64,000 nt of DNA from Siphonodentalium dalli (lineage: Eukaryota > Mollusca > Scaphopoda > Gadilida > Siphonodentaliidae), in contig CP136062.1 in assembly GCA_032622095.1 (NCBI GenBank), forward strand, positions 202,271,959 through 202,335,958. The letters are read 5' to 3'. The position numbers were made by a program, and so were the translations under genes. Within the stretch, counting starts at the first letter, position 1; every line of letters starts with the position of its first letter. Positions 1 to 9,483 of this stretch are shown piece by piece. A model generated the notes under the pieces. The model searched no databases. It was given only the letters and a program-made list of their open reading frames with translations, and had not been told where the DNA came from.

Positions 1-493
1 CAACATATCCCGTGGCCAATTGCTGAATATCCACTCCCACACAATCACATATCTGGCATGCATGATTATGAAAATGATTTCAAGAGCTAAATAATCTCAG
101 ACACGTGTAGCTCTGCTCCCCCCATGGTGTCATTTCCAGGGATGACGCTACGTCGGATCCATTGTCAACGACTCGGGCATTTCCACTTCGCTCGAAAATA
201 ACCTGTTCCATAAATAGAAACCACATATGCCGGACTATTTCAATCACGTGATTGATCATGTGCATACTACTATGAAAAGTGTCTGTTTACTAGGAGACTC
301 GTCTGTTAAACTTTAACTAAGTATTGCTATTTATTACTAGACATAACTATTTAATGCATTATCAAGGTTGGTACAACCATGCAGTGATTAAATTCTGCTC
401 CATTCAAATTTATGCGTCAACAAGTCAAGGTCGTCGTCTTATTACCGGAGCCGTGTATTATAGCAATGCGCGAGCATAGTTTCTATTTACATA
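1..493. other. Intergenic sequence, nothing recognised
   Basis: AT-rich sequence with short open frames only. I see no domain, no RNA gene and no clear repeat boundary in this stretch. Confidence 0.5.
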
Positions 494-619
494 TATTATA
501 TCTCACGTGACTTTCTCGAATTCTGATTGGCTGCACACTGTTGTACTATTTTACGATATTATATCTCAGTGACTTTCTCGTATTCTGATTGGCTGCACAC
601 AGCTATACTATTTTACGAT
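494..619. repeat. Two-copy tandem duplication, ~62-bp unit
   Basis: The block TATTATATCTCA followed by GACTTTCTCG, ATTCTGATTGGCTGCACAC and CTATTTTACGA occurs twice in direct order, starting near 494 and 557. The copies differ by a few substitutions and a short indel. It lies directly before the larger ~700-bp duplication. The ATTGG inside each unit is a CCAAT-like motif, but nothing else suggests a promoter. Confidence 0.85.
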
Positions 620-1195
620 AGTACCCCAGTACGATTCCCACATGCCTACTATTCGTTATTCTATTTATAGTAACAAACTCATTTCTGAAATCGGGTTGCC
701 GCCTGAAGATACGGCCAATCTTAAACTAAACCTTGTACGATACGTGTTGCAATATCGGTATATCATTAGATTTATTGGTGAATTGTAATGATCTTACAAA
801 AGTCCGATCATAGCTAGCCAATGTATTTAATAGTTTGTCCGTTTAGTTGGCAAGAGCCTAGCCCTAATTTTGTAATGCCAGTGGACGTTATTTATAACAT
901 CCTTTTCAGTTTTAGTCAAAGTGAAGCAAGTTAACTTCTAAAATGTCATAAAATTGTCTTTGCTAATGATGTATTTATATGAATAAATGCAGAAATCATG
1001 AAGAGATGCTGTTACATGTATGTAATAACATGGTTATGCTCCCCTGCCGTCGTCAAAAGATTGCCGTAAATTTAAAATTTGAGACCAATTTCCAAAATTC
1101 ACGGTAAATAAAAATGTGACAAAATCAGATACAGAAATTGTGTGAGAATTGGCACCAATGTTCGATATAATATAATAAATAATGAATGTCTTGTC

Positions 1196-1296
1196 GTTGA
1201 CTATGCCAAAATAGTGGTCCGAGAGGAGGAATAGTCCACGAGCCGCAGGCTCGTGGACTATTCCTCCTCTCGGACCACTATTTTGGCATAGTCAAC
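1196..1296. repeat. Perfect 49-bp-arm palindrome with a 3-nt loop
   Basis: Arms 1196-1244 and 1248-1296 are exact reverse complements around GCA. The outer edges start GTTGACTATGCC and end GGCATAGTCAAC. Weaker complementarity continues outward (AATGAATG at 1181 against CATTCATT near 1303), so the fold-back is about 130 bp in all. Such perfection in an otherwise decayed region implies recent origin or arm-to-arm gene conversion. Confidence 0.95.
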
Positions 1297-1885
1297 TCCA
1301 AGCCATTCATTATCTATATAATAGTACCCCAGTAGGATTCCTACATGCCTACTATTCTTTTTCTATTTATAGTAACAAACTCATTTCGTGAAATTGGGTT
1401 TCCGCCTGAAGATACGGCCAATCTTAAACTAATACCTTGTACGATACTTGTTGCAATATCGGTATATCATTAGATTTATTTGTGAATTGTAATGATCTTA
1501 CAAATGTCCGATCATATCTATAGCCAGTGTATTTAATAGTTTGTCATTTTAGTTGGCAAGCGGCTAGTCCTAATTTTGTAATGCCATTTAAAATTTCCTT
1601 TTCCGTTTTACTCGAAGTTTAGCAAGTTAACTTCTAAAATTTCGCCATTAAAATGTCTTTGCTAATGACGTATTTATAGAAATAAATGCACGAATCATGA
1701 AGAGATGCTGTTAGATGTAACTAATAACATAGTTATGCTCCACTGCCATCGTCAAAAGATTGCCGTAAATTGTAAAATCTGAGACCGATTTCCAAAATTC
1801 GCGGTAAATAAAAATGTGACAAAATTAGACACAGTAATTGTGTGAGAATTGGCACCAATGTTCGATAATAATATAATATATTGTC

Positions 1886-1970
1886 GTTGACTATGCCAAA
1901 ATAGTGGTCCTCGATGAGGAATAGTCCTATCCTATTCCTCCTCTCGGACAACTATTTTGGCATAGTCAAC
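1886..1970. repeat. Decayed second copy of the palindrome
   Basis: It has the same outer edges GTTGACTATGCC and GGCATAGTCAAC as the palindrome at 1196-1296. The centre is shortened (CCTATCC instead of the GC-rich tip) and the arms carry mismatches (TCGATGAGG against CTCCTCTCG). It is the 3' end of the second ~700-bp unit. Confidence 0.9.
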
Positions 1971-1995
1971 TCCAAGCCATTCATTATCTATATAG

Positions 1996-2683
1996 TATGA
2001 AGAGGTTATTTCCGAACAAAGCGGAAATGTCCGAATCGTTGAGAATGTGTCAGATCTAATGGCTGTCCCGTGTGTAACAAATTTGAATCGTCTTACTCAC
2101 GGGACCACAGTGAAAATAAGGATTTAGTGGGATATTTTACTGTGTTATCCCGCGCCTTGGTGCCGATTAAACTCGCTCACACATTCACAGTTAAAAATCC
2201 TAATTTCTACATTAATGTTTAGTTCGCATGTATAACTGCACGTATCATTAAAAAACATTCGAAGAACACGGGTTCGTGGTATATCGGTAAGGTAAACGCA
2301 CGCCATGGCTTAGATAAAAAGTCAAAGTAGATTATCGTCATTTGCGCTCAGAAAAGGTTTGGGGTTACGAGTTTTCTGGTGAGAGTAGATGATAATCTGC
2401 TTCAATCGTCTAGACTCTGAATCGGTGAGCCAAGACAAACAGCAGTTGGGGCATGTTACCTTCGCACACCTGTGAATGAATCTGGCACCACTTCTGAGAT
2501 GGGATCACAATTAAAACTGGGACACTAAAATTCTGCTTTTCTCTGGCAACAGTTATTTCGTTAGCTTTCGTGACTTTCGTAATTAACACATTATTACATC
2601 TTTCGCCAAGATTCTCGATTCCGAAGTAAAATTTTGTTTTTAAACATGCCCTATTCGATTTTAATCTAAATTTGTCAAATTGT
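1996..2683. other. Non-coding stretch, nothing recognised
   Basis: No conserved open frame, RNA gene or repeat boundary is visible between the tandem duplication and the SINE. Short frames are present but have no recognisable protein signature. Confidence 0.5.
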
Positions 2684-2989
2684 CCAAAGCCAATAGGGGG
2701 CCACGGTGGCTCAGTCTGTTAGAGGTACAACTCCAAGCCGCCTCGCACTCCAGCACTGGCGGTGAGTGTTCTAGCCCAGATGTTTCCTTCATGGATTTTG
2801 TAACTCGAAATCGTTATCTGGTGGAGATGCCAGTTATGCGCCGGCGGTTTATCAGCCATTGAAATCACTGTTAGATTAGCCGTGTGGAGATTTCCTTCAC
2901 CACTAAAACTGGCAATGACGCGACATTGCCTTAGTTACTGAAAGCGACATTAAACCCCAACCAATAAATCAATCAACCAAAGCCAATAG
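2684..2989 (+). mobile_element. tRNA-derived SINE (copy 1) with 13-bp target-site duplication
   Basis: The element body is 2697-2976. It is flanked by the perfect 13-bp direct repeat CCAAAGCCAATAG at 2684-2696 and 2977-2989, the mark of LINE-mediated retroposition. The 5' part resembles a tRNA, with an A-box-like TGGCTCAGTCTGTTAGAG and a decayed B box near 2766 (GTGTTCTAGCCC). A non-tRNA body follows, and the 3' end is GCGACATTAAACCCC running into short AATCAATCAA repeats. The same family occurs reversed at 20361-20700. The GGGGCC at the 5' edge looks like the authentic tRNA start. Confidence 0.93.
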
Positions 2990-2999
2990 TCTTGTTACC

Positions 3000-3151
3000 T
3001 GCAGAACATCAACGCCACCCTTGTCATAGCATCCCTGATGAATTCATCACCTCGTCGGATTTTTGTAGAGAACCTTCAACATTTCAACATCCCAGTGGAA
3101 ATCGATTGCGTGAACTAATCTCACGTGTTCCATCTACGATACGGTGCCATC
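3000..3151 (+). repeat. Segment related to 4500-4630 (old dispersed or duplicated sequence)
   Basis: Sequence around 3075-3145 (CATCCCAGTGGAAATCGATTG, then a TGTTCC block) resembles 4548-4620 (TATTCCAGTGAATATCGATTG, then TGTGTTCC). The likeness resumes after the intervening MITE: AGACTTATGGAATCA at ~3464 against AGACTTATGCAATCC at ~4726. Part is readable as similar peptide (NIPVEIDC against NIPVNIDC), so it may be decayed coding sequence of an unidentified element. Confidence 0.5.
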
Positions 3152-3403
3152 GTAACCCTTTACCAAACAAACCGGCCAAAAACGGCCAAATAAAGCTGCA
3201 ACAGCCTAAATTATCTTGGGTCTGTCTCAATAAAACCATACAAATATGGATATCATTGGAACCGGCTCATTGACCACATTGTGATGGTTACAGTTATGCC
3301 CTGTGCCAATGCATTCTCTTATATATGCGAGTCGACCTATGGTCGACTCGCATATATAAGAGAATGCATTGGCACAGGGCCGTTCTGTTGGGTAAAGGGT
3401 TAA
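3152..3403 (+). mobile_element. TTAA MITE family 1, copy A (short form)
   Basis: Ends are GTAACCCTTTACC on the left, where the first T of TTAA is mutated, and GGGTAAAGGGTTAA on the right. The left arm carries the family markers CGGCCAAAAACGGCC, GGGTCTGTCTCAATA and ACCGGCTCATTGACC. The centre is one perfect palindrome (AATGCATTCTCTTATATATG mirrored around GTCGACCTATGGTCGAC). Longer relatives carry two imperfect palindromes separated by a spacer. Copy A looks like the product of recombination between them that removed the spacer. It has no coding capacity. Confidence 0.93.
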
Positions 3404-6262
3404 AAGACAAAAGAAATACCATGCTAAAAATGAAAACGACAAAATAAGAGGAGCACCCTGTCGTCAGACTTATGGAATCACATCGGGGTTTGTTTGTTTG
3501 TTTTGTTTTTGTTGTTGTTTTGTTCATCATTAATAAAAAAGAAACACATTTAGCAAGAATAATGTATACATTATAAAACAACAACGAATAAATTATACAT
3601 TGATGACGCGAATTTATCAACATGAGTTCAATAAACTTCATCTGAGCGCGACAGTTCGTGATAGTATATATATATATATTTGCGTTAAGATTTGAAACTA
3701 AATTGGGATGCCACCCTAAATTCGTCACTAATGCTCAATTGTGGCAGGTCTGCAATGGTTTTAGACAATAATAAGAATCATGTTAGAAAATATCGTGGAT
3801 GATAATAAATATTGTAACCCCTGTTCGAATTGAAATCTGACATATTTATGTTATTTTATATTGAAATGTTACTACCATATATCGTATTTATATTGAATAC
3901 TTGAATTTAAACTTTGTCGATTCAGTGCAGTGATTGGACGGCCGGCAGGCATAGGTACGGCCTCCTGATGCATGGTAACAGTTCCTGATTATTATTGTTG
4001 GAGGACTAAGCTCTCTGTGGCTTTCATGGCTGGTTCTTCCAAAATAAAGATAAATCTGTCGGATTGCTTGATCGAATTATATGACCAAATAGTATGTAAA
4101 TACGTTATTAATATACAGTCTATATGCAATAAAAAAAAGGTGAAAAAGTTGAGACGCTGAGTGAGCTTACCTCGCATGTGAGATAGTAATACAACATTTT
4201 TTATTTTTTATTCACACTCACACTGTGGCTGTATGACCACGGTATTCTTTTATGAAAAAGTGGCTTCAGACAAGCGGAAAACTGACACTTGGGATATGTT
4301 TCTTTTAAATATTCATCACATTTTCTTCTGTCGTATCCACGTATAACCATCGGATCCAAGGTAAATAACTTGCAGGAAACAAATTCATATATTTAGCCAA
4401 GTATCTATGATTCATCTTCCATTTAATTGGAGATTTCAAGATAATGGGATATTTGACACTGAAAAATTTGAATAACAAACGTATTGTGTGAATGCTATGT
4501 AGTCACCAATAATAAGAACTCATGGACTATGTTAATCGTAAACAATGAGCAACCATCCAATATTCCAGTGAATATCGATTGTCCAAACAGTTTGTGTGTT
4601 CCACAAGAGATATACCATAACACTCCAAACGGAGTTTTAAAATATAATCGGAAATATACCGAAAAGTTAAGAAAAACGCAACCGAGAAGAACGCACTGTA
4701 GATAGCAATTGGATTATGAGATCACAGACTTATGCAATCCTAGTGGAGTTTGTTATAAATGCGTAAATCGCGATCGATGTTGCGTGTCTTGGACATATGC
4801 AACGAAAGGCAGACACTGAGCTCACAAACAACCCGATCCTAACCGAATTTGCTCCGATAGAAGTCGGTTAACGACTTCAATACAACAGGAAAATTGAATT
4901 ATCAGATATGACCACAGCAAAGTGCCGCGTTCTCTTGGTTGAGTCATCGTTGGTGATCTATGGGTTTTTCGCGCCAATTGTAACTGCTTGTCAAGAGATT
5001 GTGCTCCAGAGGTGAAGTTGTATTAGACACCTTTTGATTCCTCACGGTTTCGCTGATAACTGATAATATACGAATCTTAACAGAATTCAAGTCACGCAAT
5101 TACGAAATTCCTGTTAGTCACGAGAAAATCTTTATCAGTTGTTGTCCGCCAAATTATTTCTGGGTAGACGCGTTCGTAGCCACGTATATTGTAAAGGCAG
5201 CTAGACCTTCGGTGGCAGTCGATTTTCAAAATATAGTTGTGAATTTGACCATCCATATGTAATCTTAAAGGGACAAGGCTCATTTGAACCACCAATCATT
5301 TATACGTAAATTGGAGTGGGGGGGGGGGGGGGGGGGTCAATAAATACACAAACTAAAAATCGACATGCAGGCTTTTAAATGCTCTGAAAAATGTGCGAGT
5401 TGGCAAAATATACGCACATGTCTTAGACGAGGCAATACTGTAACAATTATGTTGAAATTACCGAACATGTTGTCAAATGAACTGATTAGTTGGTGAACAA
5501 GATATATGTGGAGATCACAATGCTACACGCCTACACGATATAGAATCAATGATACAAGGATGTGAAGCACTAATTACTCCACTTAACAAGGGCAGAGATG
5601 TAGCAATATATTGTAAGTATTTGAAATTGAGGCAGCTTCAAATTGAAACTAAATTCGATGATTCTCTTTGGCGCAGCATATTGCTGAGAGGAAATGAATG
5701 GAGAAATTGACAGTAGCCCCAAACTATGACAAATGCAATACATTAGTTAATGGGGAAGAGGGCAGGCCGCAAAATATATCTACAATATTACTATAGGTGA
5801 TTTTAACTATAAATGTATAAACTGATGGACTAAATCTACTTAATTTGGGATGGCATCTGACACATACAACATTTTTGAAGGAGTAAGCGGCGCTCGTCTT
5901 GATCAGAATGTTTATTCAATCTGGCACTGTGAATTTCAGGAAGACCGTGACCTTTACCTAAATTAACAAATAAAAATGATGTGGTGATTAGTAATTAGGG
6001 TACATACCTCCTCTATGACATAGCGACCAGATCGTTATATCCGTCACCTCCAACTAGTGCCCAATAGATGGAAGCAAGAAATACCAAAATGCTGGTACAA
6101 GGCAGATCTTAATGGTATACATCGGTAACTTGAAACGATAAGAAATAAAAAAAAACAGGTAGGAAGAAGTACAACACGGTTTTACATAAATTCACTAATA
6201 CAAGGAATGAAGATAGGGCAGAAAAGCATATCAGGGCTATGATAGAAAACTCGTTGATAATT
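3404..6262. other. Non-coding stretch with one old repeat and a poly-G run
   Basis: It contains the partner of the 3000-3490 segment at about 4500-4760. A likely TTAAAGGGACAAGGCTCATT-type repeat starts at 5265. An almost uninterrupted run of about 19 G lies near 5318-5336. A short TA run is at 3664-3680. No convincing coding sequence was found; the longest frames have no recognisable features. Confidence 0.5.
5265..5420 (+). mobile_element. Possible decayed copy of the TTAA-ACGGACATGG repeat family
   Basis: It starts TTAAAGGGACAAGGCTCATT and continues TGAACCACC. About 120 bp later comes AAATGCTCTGAAAAA, both matching landmarks of the copies at 38063 and 50338. The central part is displaced by the poly-G run. 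The 3' limit cannot be fixed. Confidence 0.45.
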
Positions 6263-6499
6263 TTAACCCTTTTTTAGGCCAATGCATTATCTTATATATG
6301 CGAGGCGACCTATGGTCGACTCGCATATATAAGAGAATGCATTGGCACAGGGCATAACTGTAACCATCACAATGTGGTCAATGAGCCGGTTCCAATGATA
6401 TCCATATTTGTATGGTTTTATTGAGACAGACCCAAGATAATTTAGGCTGTTGCAGCTTTATTTGGCCGTTTTTGGCCGGTTTGTTGGGTAAAGGGTTAA
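6263..6499 (-). mobile_element. TTAA MITE family 1, copy B (internally deleted)
   Basis: TTAACCC at the left edge jumps directly to TTTTTTAGGCCAATGC, so the left terminus was joined to the inter-palindrome spacer by a deletion. The right part is intact: one palindrome, then CATAACTGTAACCATCAC, CCGGTTCCAATGATATCC, and terminus TGTTGGGTAAAGGGTTAA. The marker bases (GTCAATGAGCC, CCCAAGATAATTTAGG, GTTGCAGC) place it in sublineage 1 with copies A, D and H. It is inverted relative to A. Confidence 0.92.
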
Positions 6500-6815
6500 A
6501 CAGGTCGCGAAATCAATGTCTGAATTACCTCAGACCGACACATAATAAGAGGGAAGAATGAATGAGTTTAATGCGAAAAGCCACAAATAAATGTGGAACA
6601 TGCATAATAACATATATACACTATTTACATTGGTATGAATAACATTGTCATCAGAATTTCATGTTAATACATAATAAATTGTATGAAATACTTATATAAA
6701 CATATCATATGTATACTGTATACATATATTTGCACACGAGCATATATCTATATATGTATAGAGAAATATGTGTATATAAATTCACATGGATAACTCTATA
6801 GATCAGTTTACTATC

Positions 6816-7711
6816 TTAGTTGTATTCTTTAAAAACATGTTTCAAATAAATGCTAACGTTCTTCAATATTGATATATTTTCAATCGCAAGGAGGCCATAA
6901 AACTTTTCTAGTGAAGGGTTTAACCCGTAATAGTCAGGGATGTATTTTCTCCTGAGTGTGACCAAATTATCGCAGATCAAAAGAATATGTAACTCGTCAC
7001 ATGTTTCCGAACCGCACATTTTGCATAGTAAACTCTCATGTTTTCTCCATCTTGAAAGCTCGTTTGGCAGTATATGGTTTGCTGTCCTAAATTTCACCAA
7101 TGCTGGTATGAGATGTTGTGGTAGATAAATAAGGTAACGACTAATACTGGAATGACGCTTTATATTACTATATAAAGTTCCCCTTAATGATTTAGATTCC
7201 TTCAGGTCACGAAACATTTTAATCCAGTGTTCTTCAATCAGACGAGATTTATTATTCCTGATCTCCGTCCCCGTGAGTCCAGTTTGAGTATCCCATCGGG
7301 ATATCAAACCGATCTCACTCAGGGTCGTTTTTATAAACTCAAACCATTTAAGTTTTCCAGAATATGTGCTATCATTGTTATGGACCTCCTTCATCACAAG
7401 ATAAATATTCTTTGCTAATTCAGATCCGTCGGAGGAATTTAGTTTTGACCAGTATGACAACACCCTGCATTTTATATATCAATTATCAGTGGATGTCTAC
7501 CAAGCTCCCCGTATACCATATAATTAGGTGTGCTAGATTTCATGCGCAAAAGGATTTTACAAAATTTCATATGCAATTTCTCTATAATATCACATTTTTC
7601 GAAGCACCAAAACTTCACTACCATAAAGAGCTATTGGAGTTACCATACAATCGAAGAGTTTCAGCATTAACTTCACTGGAAGGTGAGGTTTATGCACTGT
7701 ATTGAGCAGGC
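6816..7711 (-). pseudogene. LINE L1, 3' part: C-terminal end of the reverse-transcriptase ORF
   Basis: Read on the minus strand, this is the C-terminal end of a non-LTR retrotransposon polyprotein. From 7703 down to about 7470 the frame is damaged but readable: a PIALYGSE segment and MKSSTPNYMV, the latter shared exactly with LINE L2. A clean frame of about 215 codons follows (7463-6816). It contains the Cys/His knuckle typical of the LINE C terminus, CKMCGSETCDELHILLIC (C-x2-C-x8-H-x4-C, around residues 147-164). It stops near 6816. The 5' half of the same element lies at 11122-12240. The gap is filled by the 7712-11113 insertion, and reading across one copy of the duplicated 8-mer restores continuous LINE sequence. 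The clade cannot be fixed by eye; CR1/Jockey/L2-like is most likely. Confidence 0.88.
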
Positions 7712-8444
7712 CACTGTGTAGGAACTGTTACATCGGAAATCGTTCTATCGCCGGTTTGTGATGGTTCTTGACTGATTTGTGACGGTTCCTGATGATCGAA
7801 ATTATACATTTTCACGACTTTTTGACAGTTAAAACGCAATTTTGAGGCATCAAGGTGATAATTCGATTAGTTATTTTCAATCCCATCACAATCTGTGGCA
7901 CCAATGAGCGTGTTAATAACGAAACTTCCATTGTGCGAGTCATAACAACGACAAAAACCACGAATTTTGATAATTGTTTGGGTTCTCTCCTGATCGAGTC
8001 GGTTCTCTCCCCATTTAATCGTTCTATACGGGTAAAACTATTGCTAATATTTGCCATGGTACATGGTTCAAACAGCCAATTTTGTGAAAGTATACAAAGA
8101 TAAACACAACAAACTGTGCATTAAGTTGAAATTTGAACCACTTGTCATTAATTTCGATGAATTACACTGCCTTTCTATGCTTATTCAATAACCTGTGTTA
8201 CGCCTATCAAAATTCACAAAGTCGCCAGCTAGTTTGAAAAATAACGCGTTTTGCAGGCCCAACATTTCCATGAGTCAATAGCCGGTTAACAATAGTGAAA
8301 TTTCATAGCGCTGGACTTCGGAAAGTGTGAGCGTATATATACGGGATATATAGTGTTATCTGTCTTGTATTTTATCTATTATATGTTTTGGAACTTCTGT
8401 CTGTCTGTATGTATGTATTTGTGTTATAGACTCGAAAAACTGCT

Positions 8445-8850
8445 CGATCCGACTCAAATTTGGTGTGTAGGCCTACTTTGATCCGGGGAACAATATGGGC
8501 GGGTCCAATTTCACGTGCGACCGTGTCCTTGACCTCGCTAAAATACGCTCATGATATAGGCATGTTTCTGGACCTCGACCGATCCGACTCAAATTTGGTG
8601 TGTAGGCCTACTTTGATCCGGGGAACAATATGGGCGGGTCCAATTTCACGTGAAACCATGTCTTTGACCTTGACCTCGCTCATATAGCTCATATAGGCAT
8701 GTTTCTGGACCTCGACCGATCCGATTCAAATTTGGTATAATGTAGGCCTACTTTGATCCCGGGAACAATATGGGTGGGTCCAATTTCACGTGCGATCGTG
8801 ACCTTGACCATATTCGCTCATATGATATAGGCATGTTTCCGGGCTGATCG
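8445..8850 (+). repeat. Tandem array, three ~136-bp units
   Basis: Units begin at CGATCCGACTCAAATTTGG near 8445, 8580 and 8717. Each contains GTAGGCCTACTTTGATCC, AACAATATGGG, GGGTCCAATTTCACGTG and ATATAGGCATGTTTC. It is preceded by a CTGTCTGTCTGTATGTATGT stretch. It lies wholly inside the 3.4-kb element, so it is either part of it or a later internal amplification. Confidence 0.9.
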
Positions 8851-8919
8851 AACAATAGTTTGTCCAGGCGGAGACGATGACAAATAAATCCCTAAATAGC
8901 CCGGACGAAGAGGGGGCAC

Positions 8920-8950
8920 ATTGGTTAGTGTTGTCTATTTTCGTAGACGT
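8920..8950 (+). repeat. Fragment of tRNA-like SINE head (SINE3 type)
   Basis: GGGGGCACATTGGTTAGTG matches the 5' head of the tRNA-like repeat at 48338 with the middle shortened. The rest of the SINE is not evident. Confidence 0.4.
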
Positions 8951-9181
8951 ATTTTACTCAACAAAAAGCCAAAAATAAGACGTTAAAAGTTCGTTGACAC
9001 CCATACAATGTTCTGATTACACAGTTTATGAAGTTTATGTCGGGCATCCGCTTGCTGGATGCTGATTATCTATGTTAAATTCTAGAATTCTAGAATATGC
9101 AGCTATTAAAGCATATACAAGCACTATAACCTTTCACTCAATCATATTTTAGATTGACTAGGGATCTCTGATTTTTAATAG

Positions 9182-9483
9182 AAGATAAAAAAGCAAAGAA
9201 TCCTACAGTTACAAATATTATTTTATGGATGTTAAACCCTTGGTTACTAAATTCGCTGTAATGAGAACTGACTTGAATCCTATTGATTAATTTGTAGGAA
9301 TGCTTAGCTATTACGTTCAACAAGCAGTAAGATATAAAAAAGAGAAAAGAATAATGCAGTTACAAATATTATTATATGGATGTTAATCCTTTGGTGACTA
9401 AATGTGCTGTAATGAGCAGCGACTTGAATCATATTGATTCATTTGTAGGAATGCTCAGCTATTAAATTCAACATGCAGTAACA
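9182..9483. repeat. Two-copy tandem duplication, ~149-bp unit
   Basis: GTTACAAATATTATT, ATGGATGTTAA, CTGTAATGAG, GACTTGAATC, TTTGTAGGAATGCT and CAGCTATTA recur in the same order from about 9182 and 9331. Substitutions are scattered. It lies inside the 3.4-kb element. Confidence 0.88.

Larger units (their letters stand above)
621..1995. repeat. Tandem duplication of a ~700-bp unit (621-1320 and 1324-1995)
   Basis: Both units open with GTACCCCAGTA, continue through CATGCCTACTATTC, AGATACGGCCAATCTTAAAC and TGAAGAGATGCTGTTA, and end in a long palindrome followed by CCAAGCCATTCATTATCTA. The two copies are collinear with scattered substitutions and small indels, so the duplication is not brand new. 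No open frame is shared by the units. It is best read as a segmental duplication of a fold-back-type element together with its flank. Confidence 0.9.

Noticed and set aside
2697..2780. tRNA gene
   Set aside because: The A/B-box-like sequence is the head of a SINE with a 13-bp target duplication; no closed cloverleaf with paired acceptor stem was found. The same holds for 48338 and 44073.
3294..3728. Recurring open frames with peptides such as LLYMRVDHR and RIYKRMHW at many loci, as if a protein family
   Set aside because: They are translations of the MITE palindrome (TATATGCGAGTCGACC and its mirror) and appear on both strands of every copy; no start, length or frame is conserved beyond the element.
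5318..5336. Poly-G run as a biological signal such as a G-quadruplex regulator
   Set aside because: A lone homopolymer with no associated gene; length in homopolymers is also unreliable. Recorded only as a possible trace of G-ended elements.
6816..7463. Independent host gene of 215 codons with a zinc knuckle
   Set aside because: It matches the C-terminal layout of LINE L2 and continues from the L1 reverse transcriptase when the nested element is removed.
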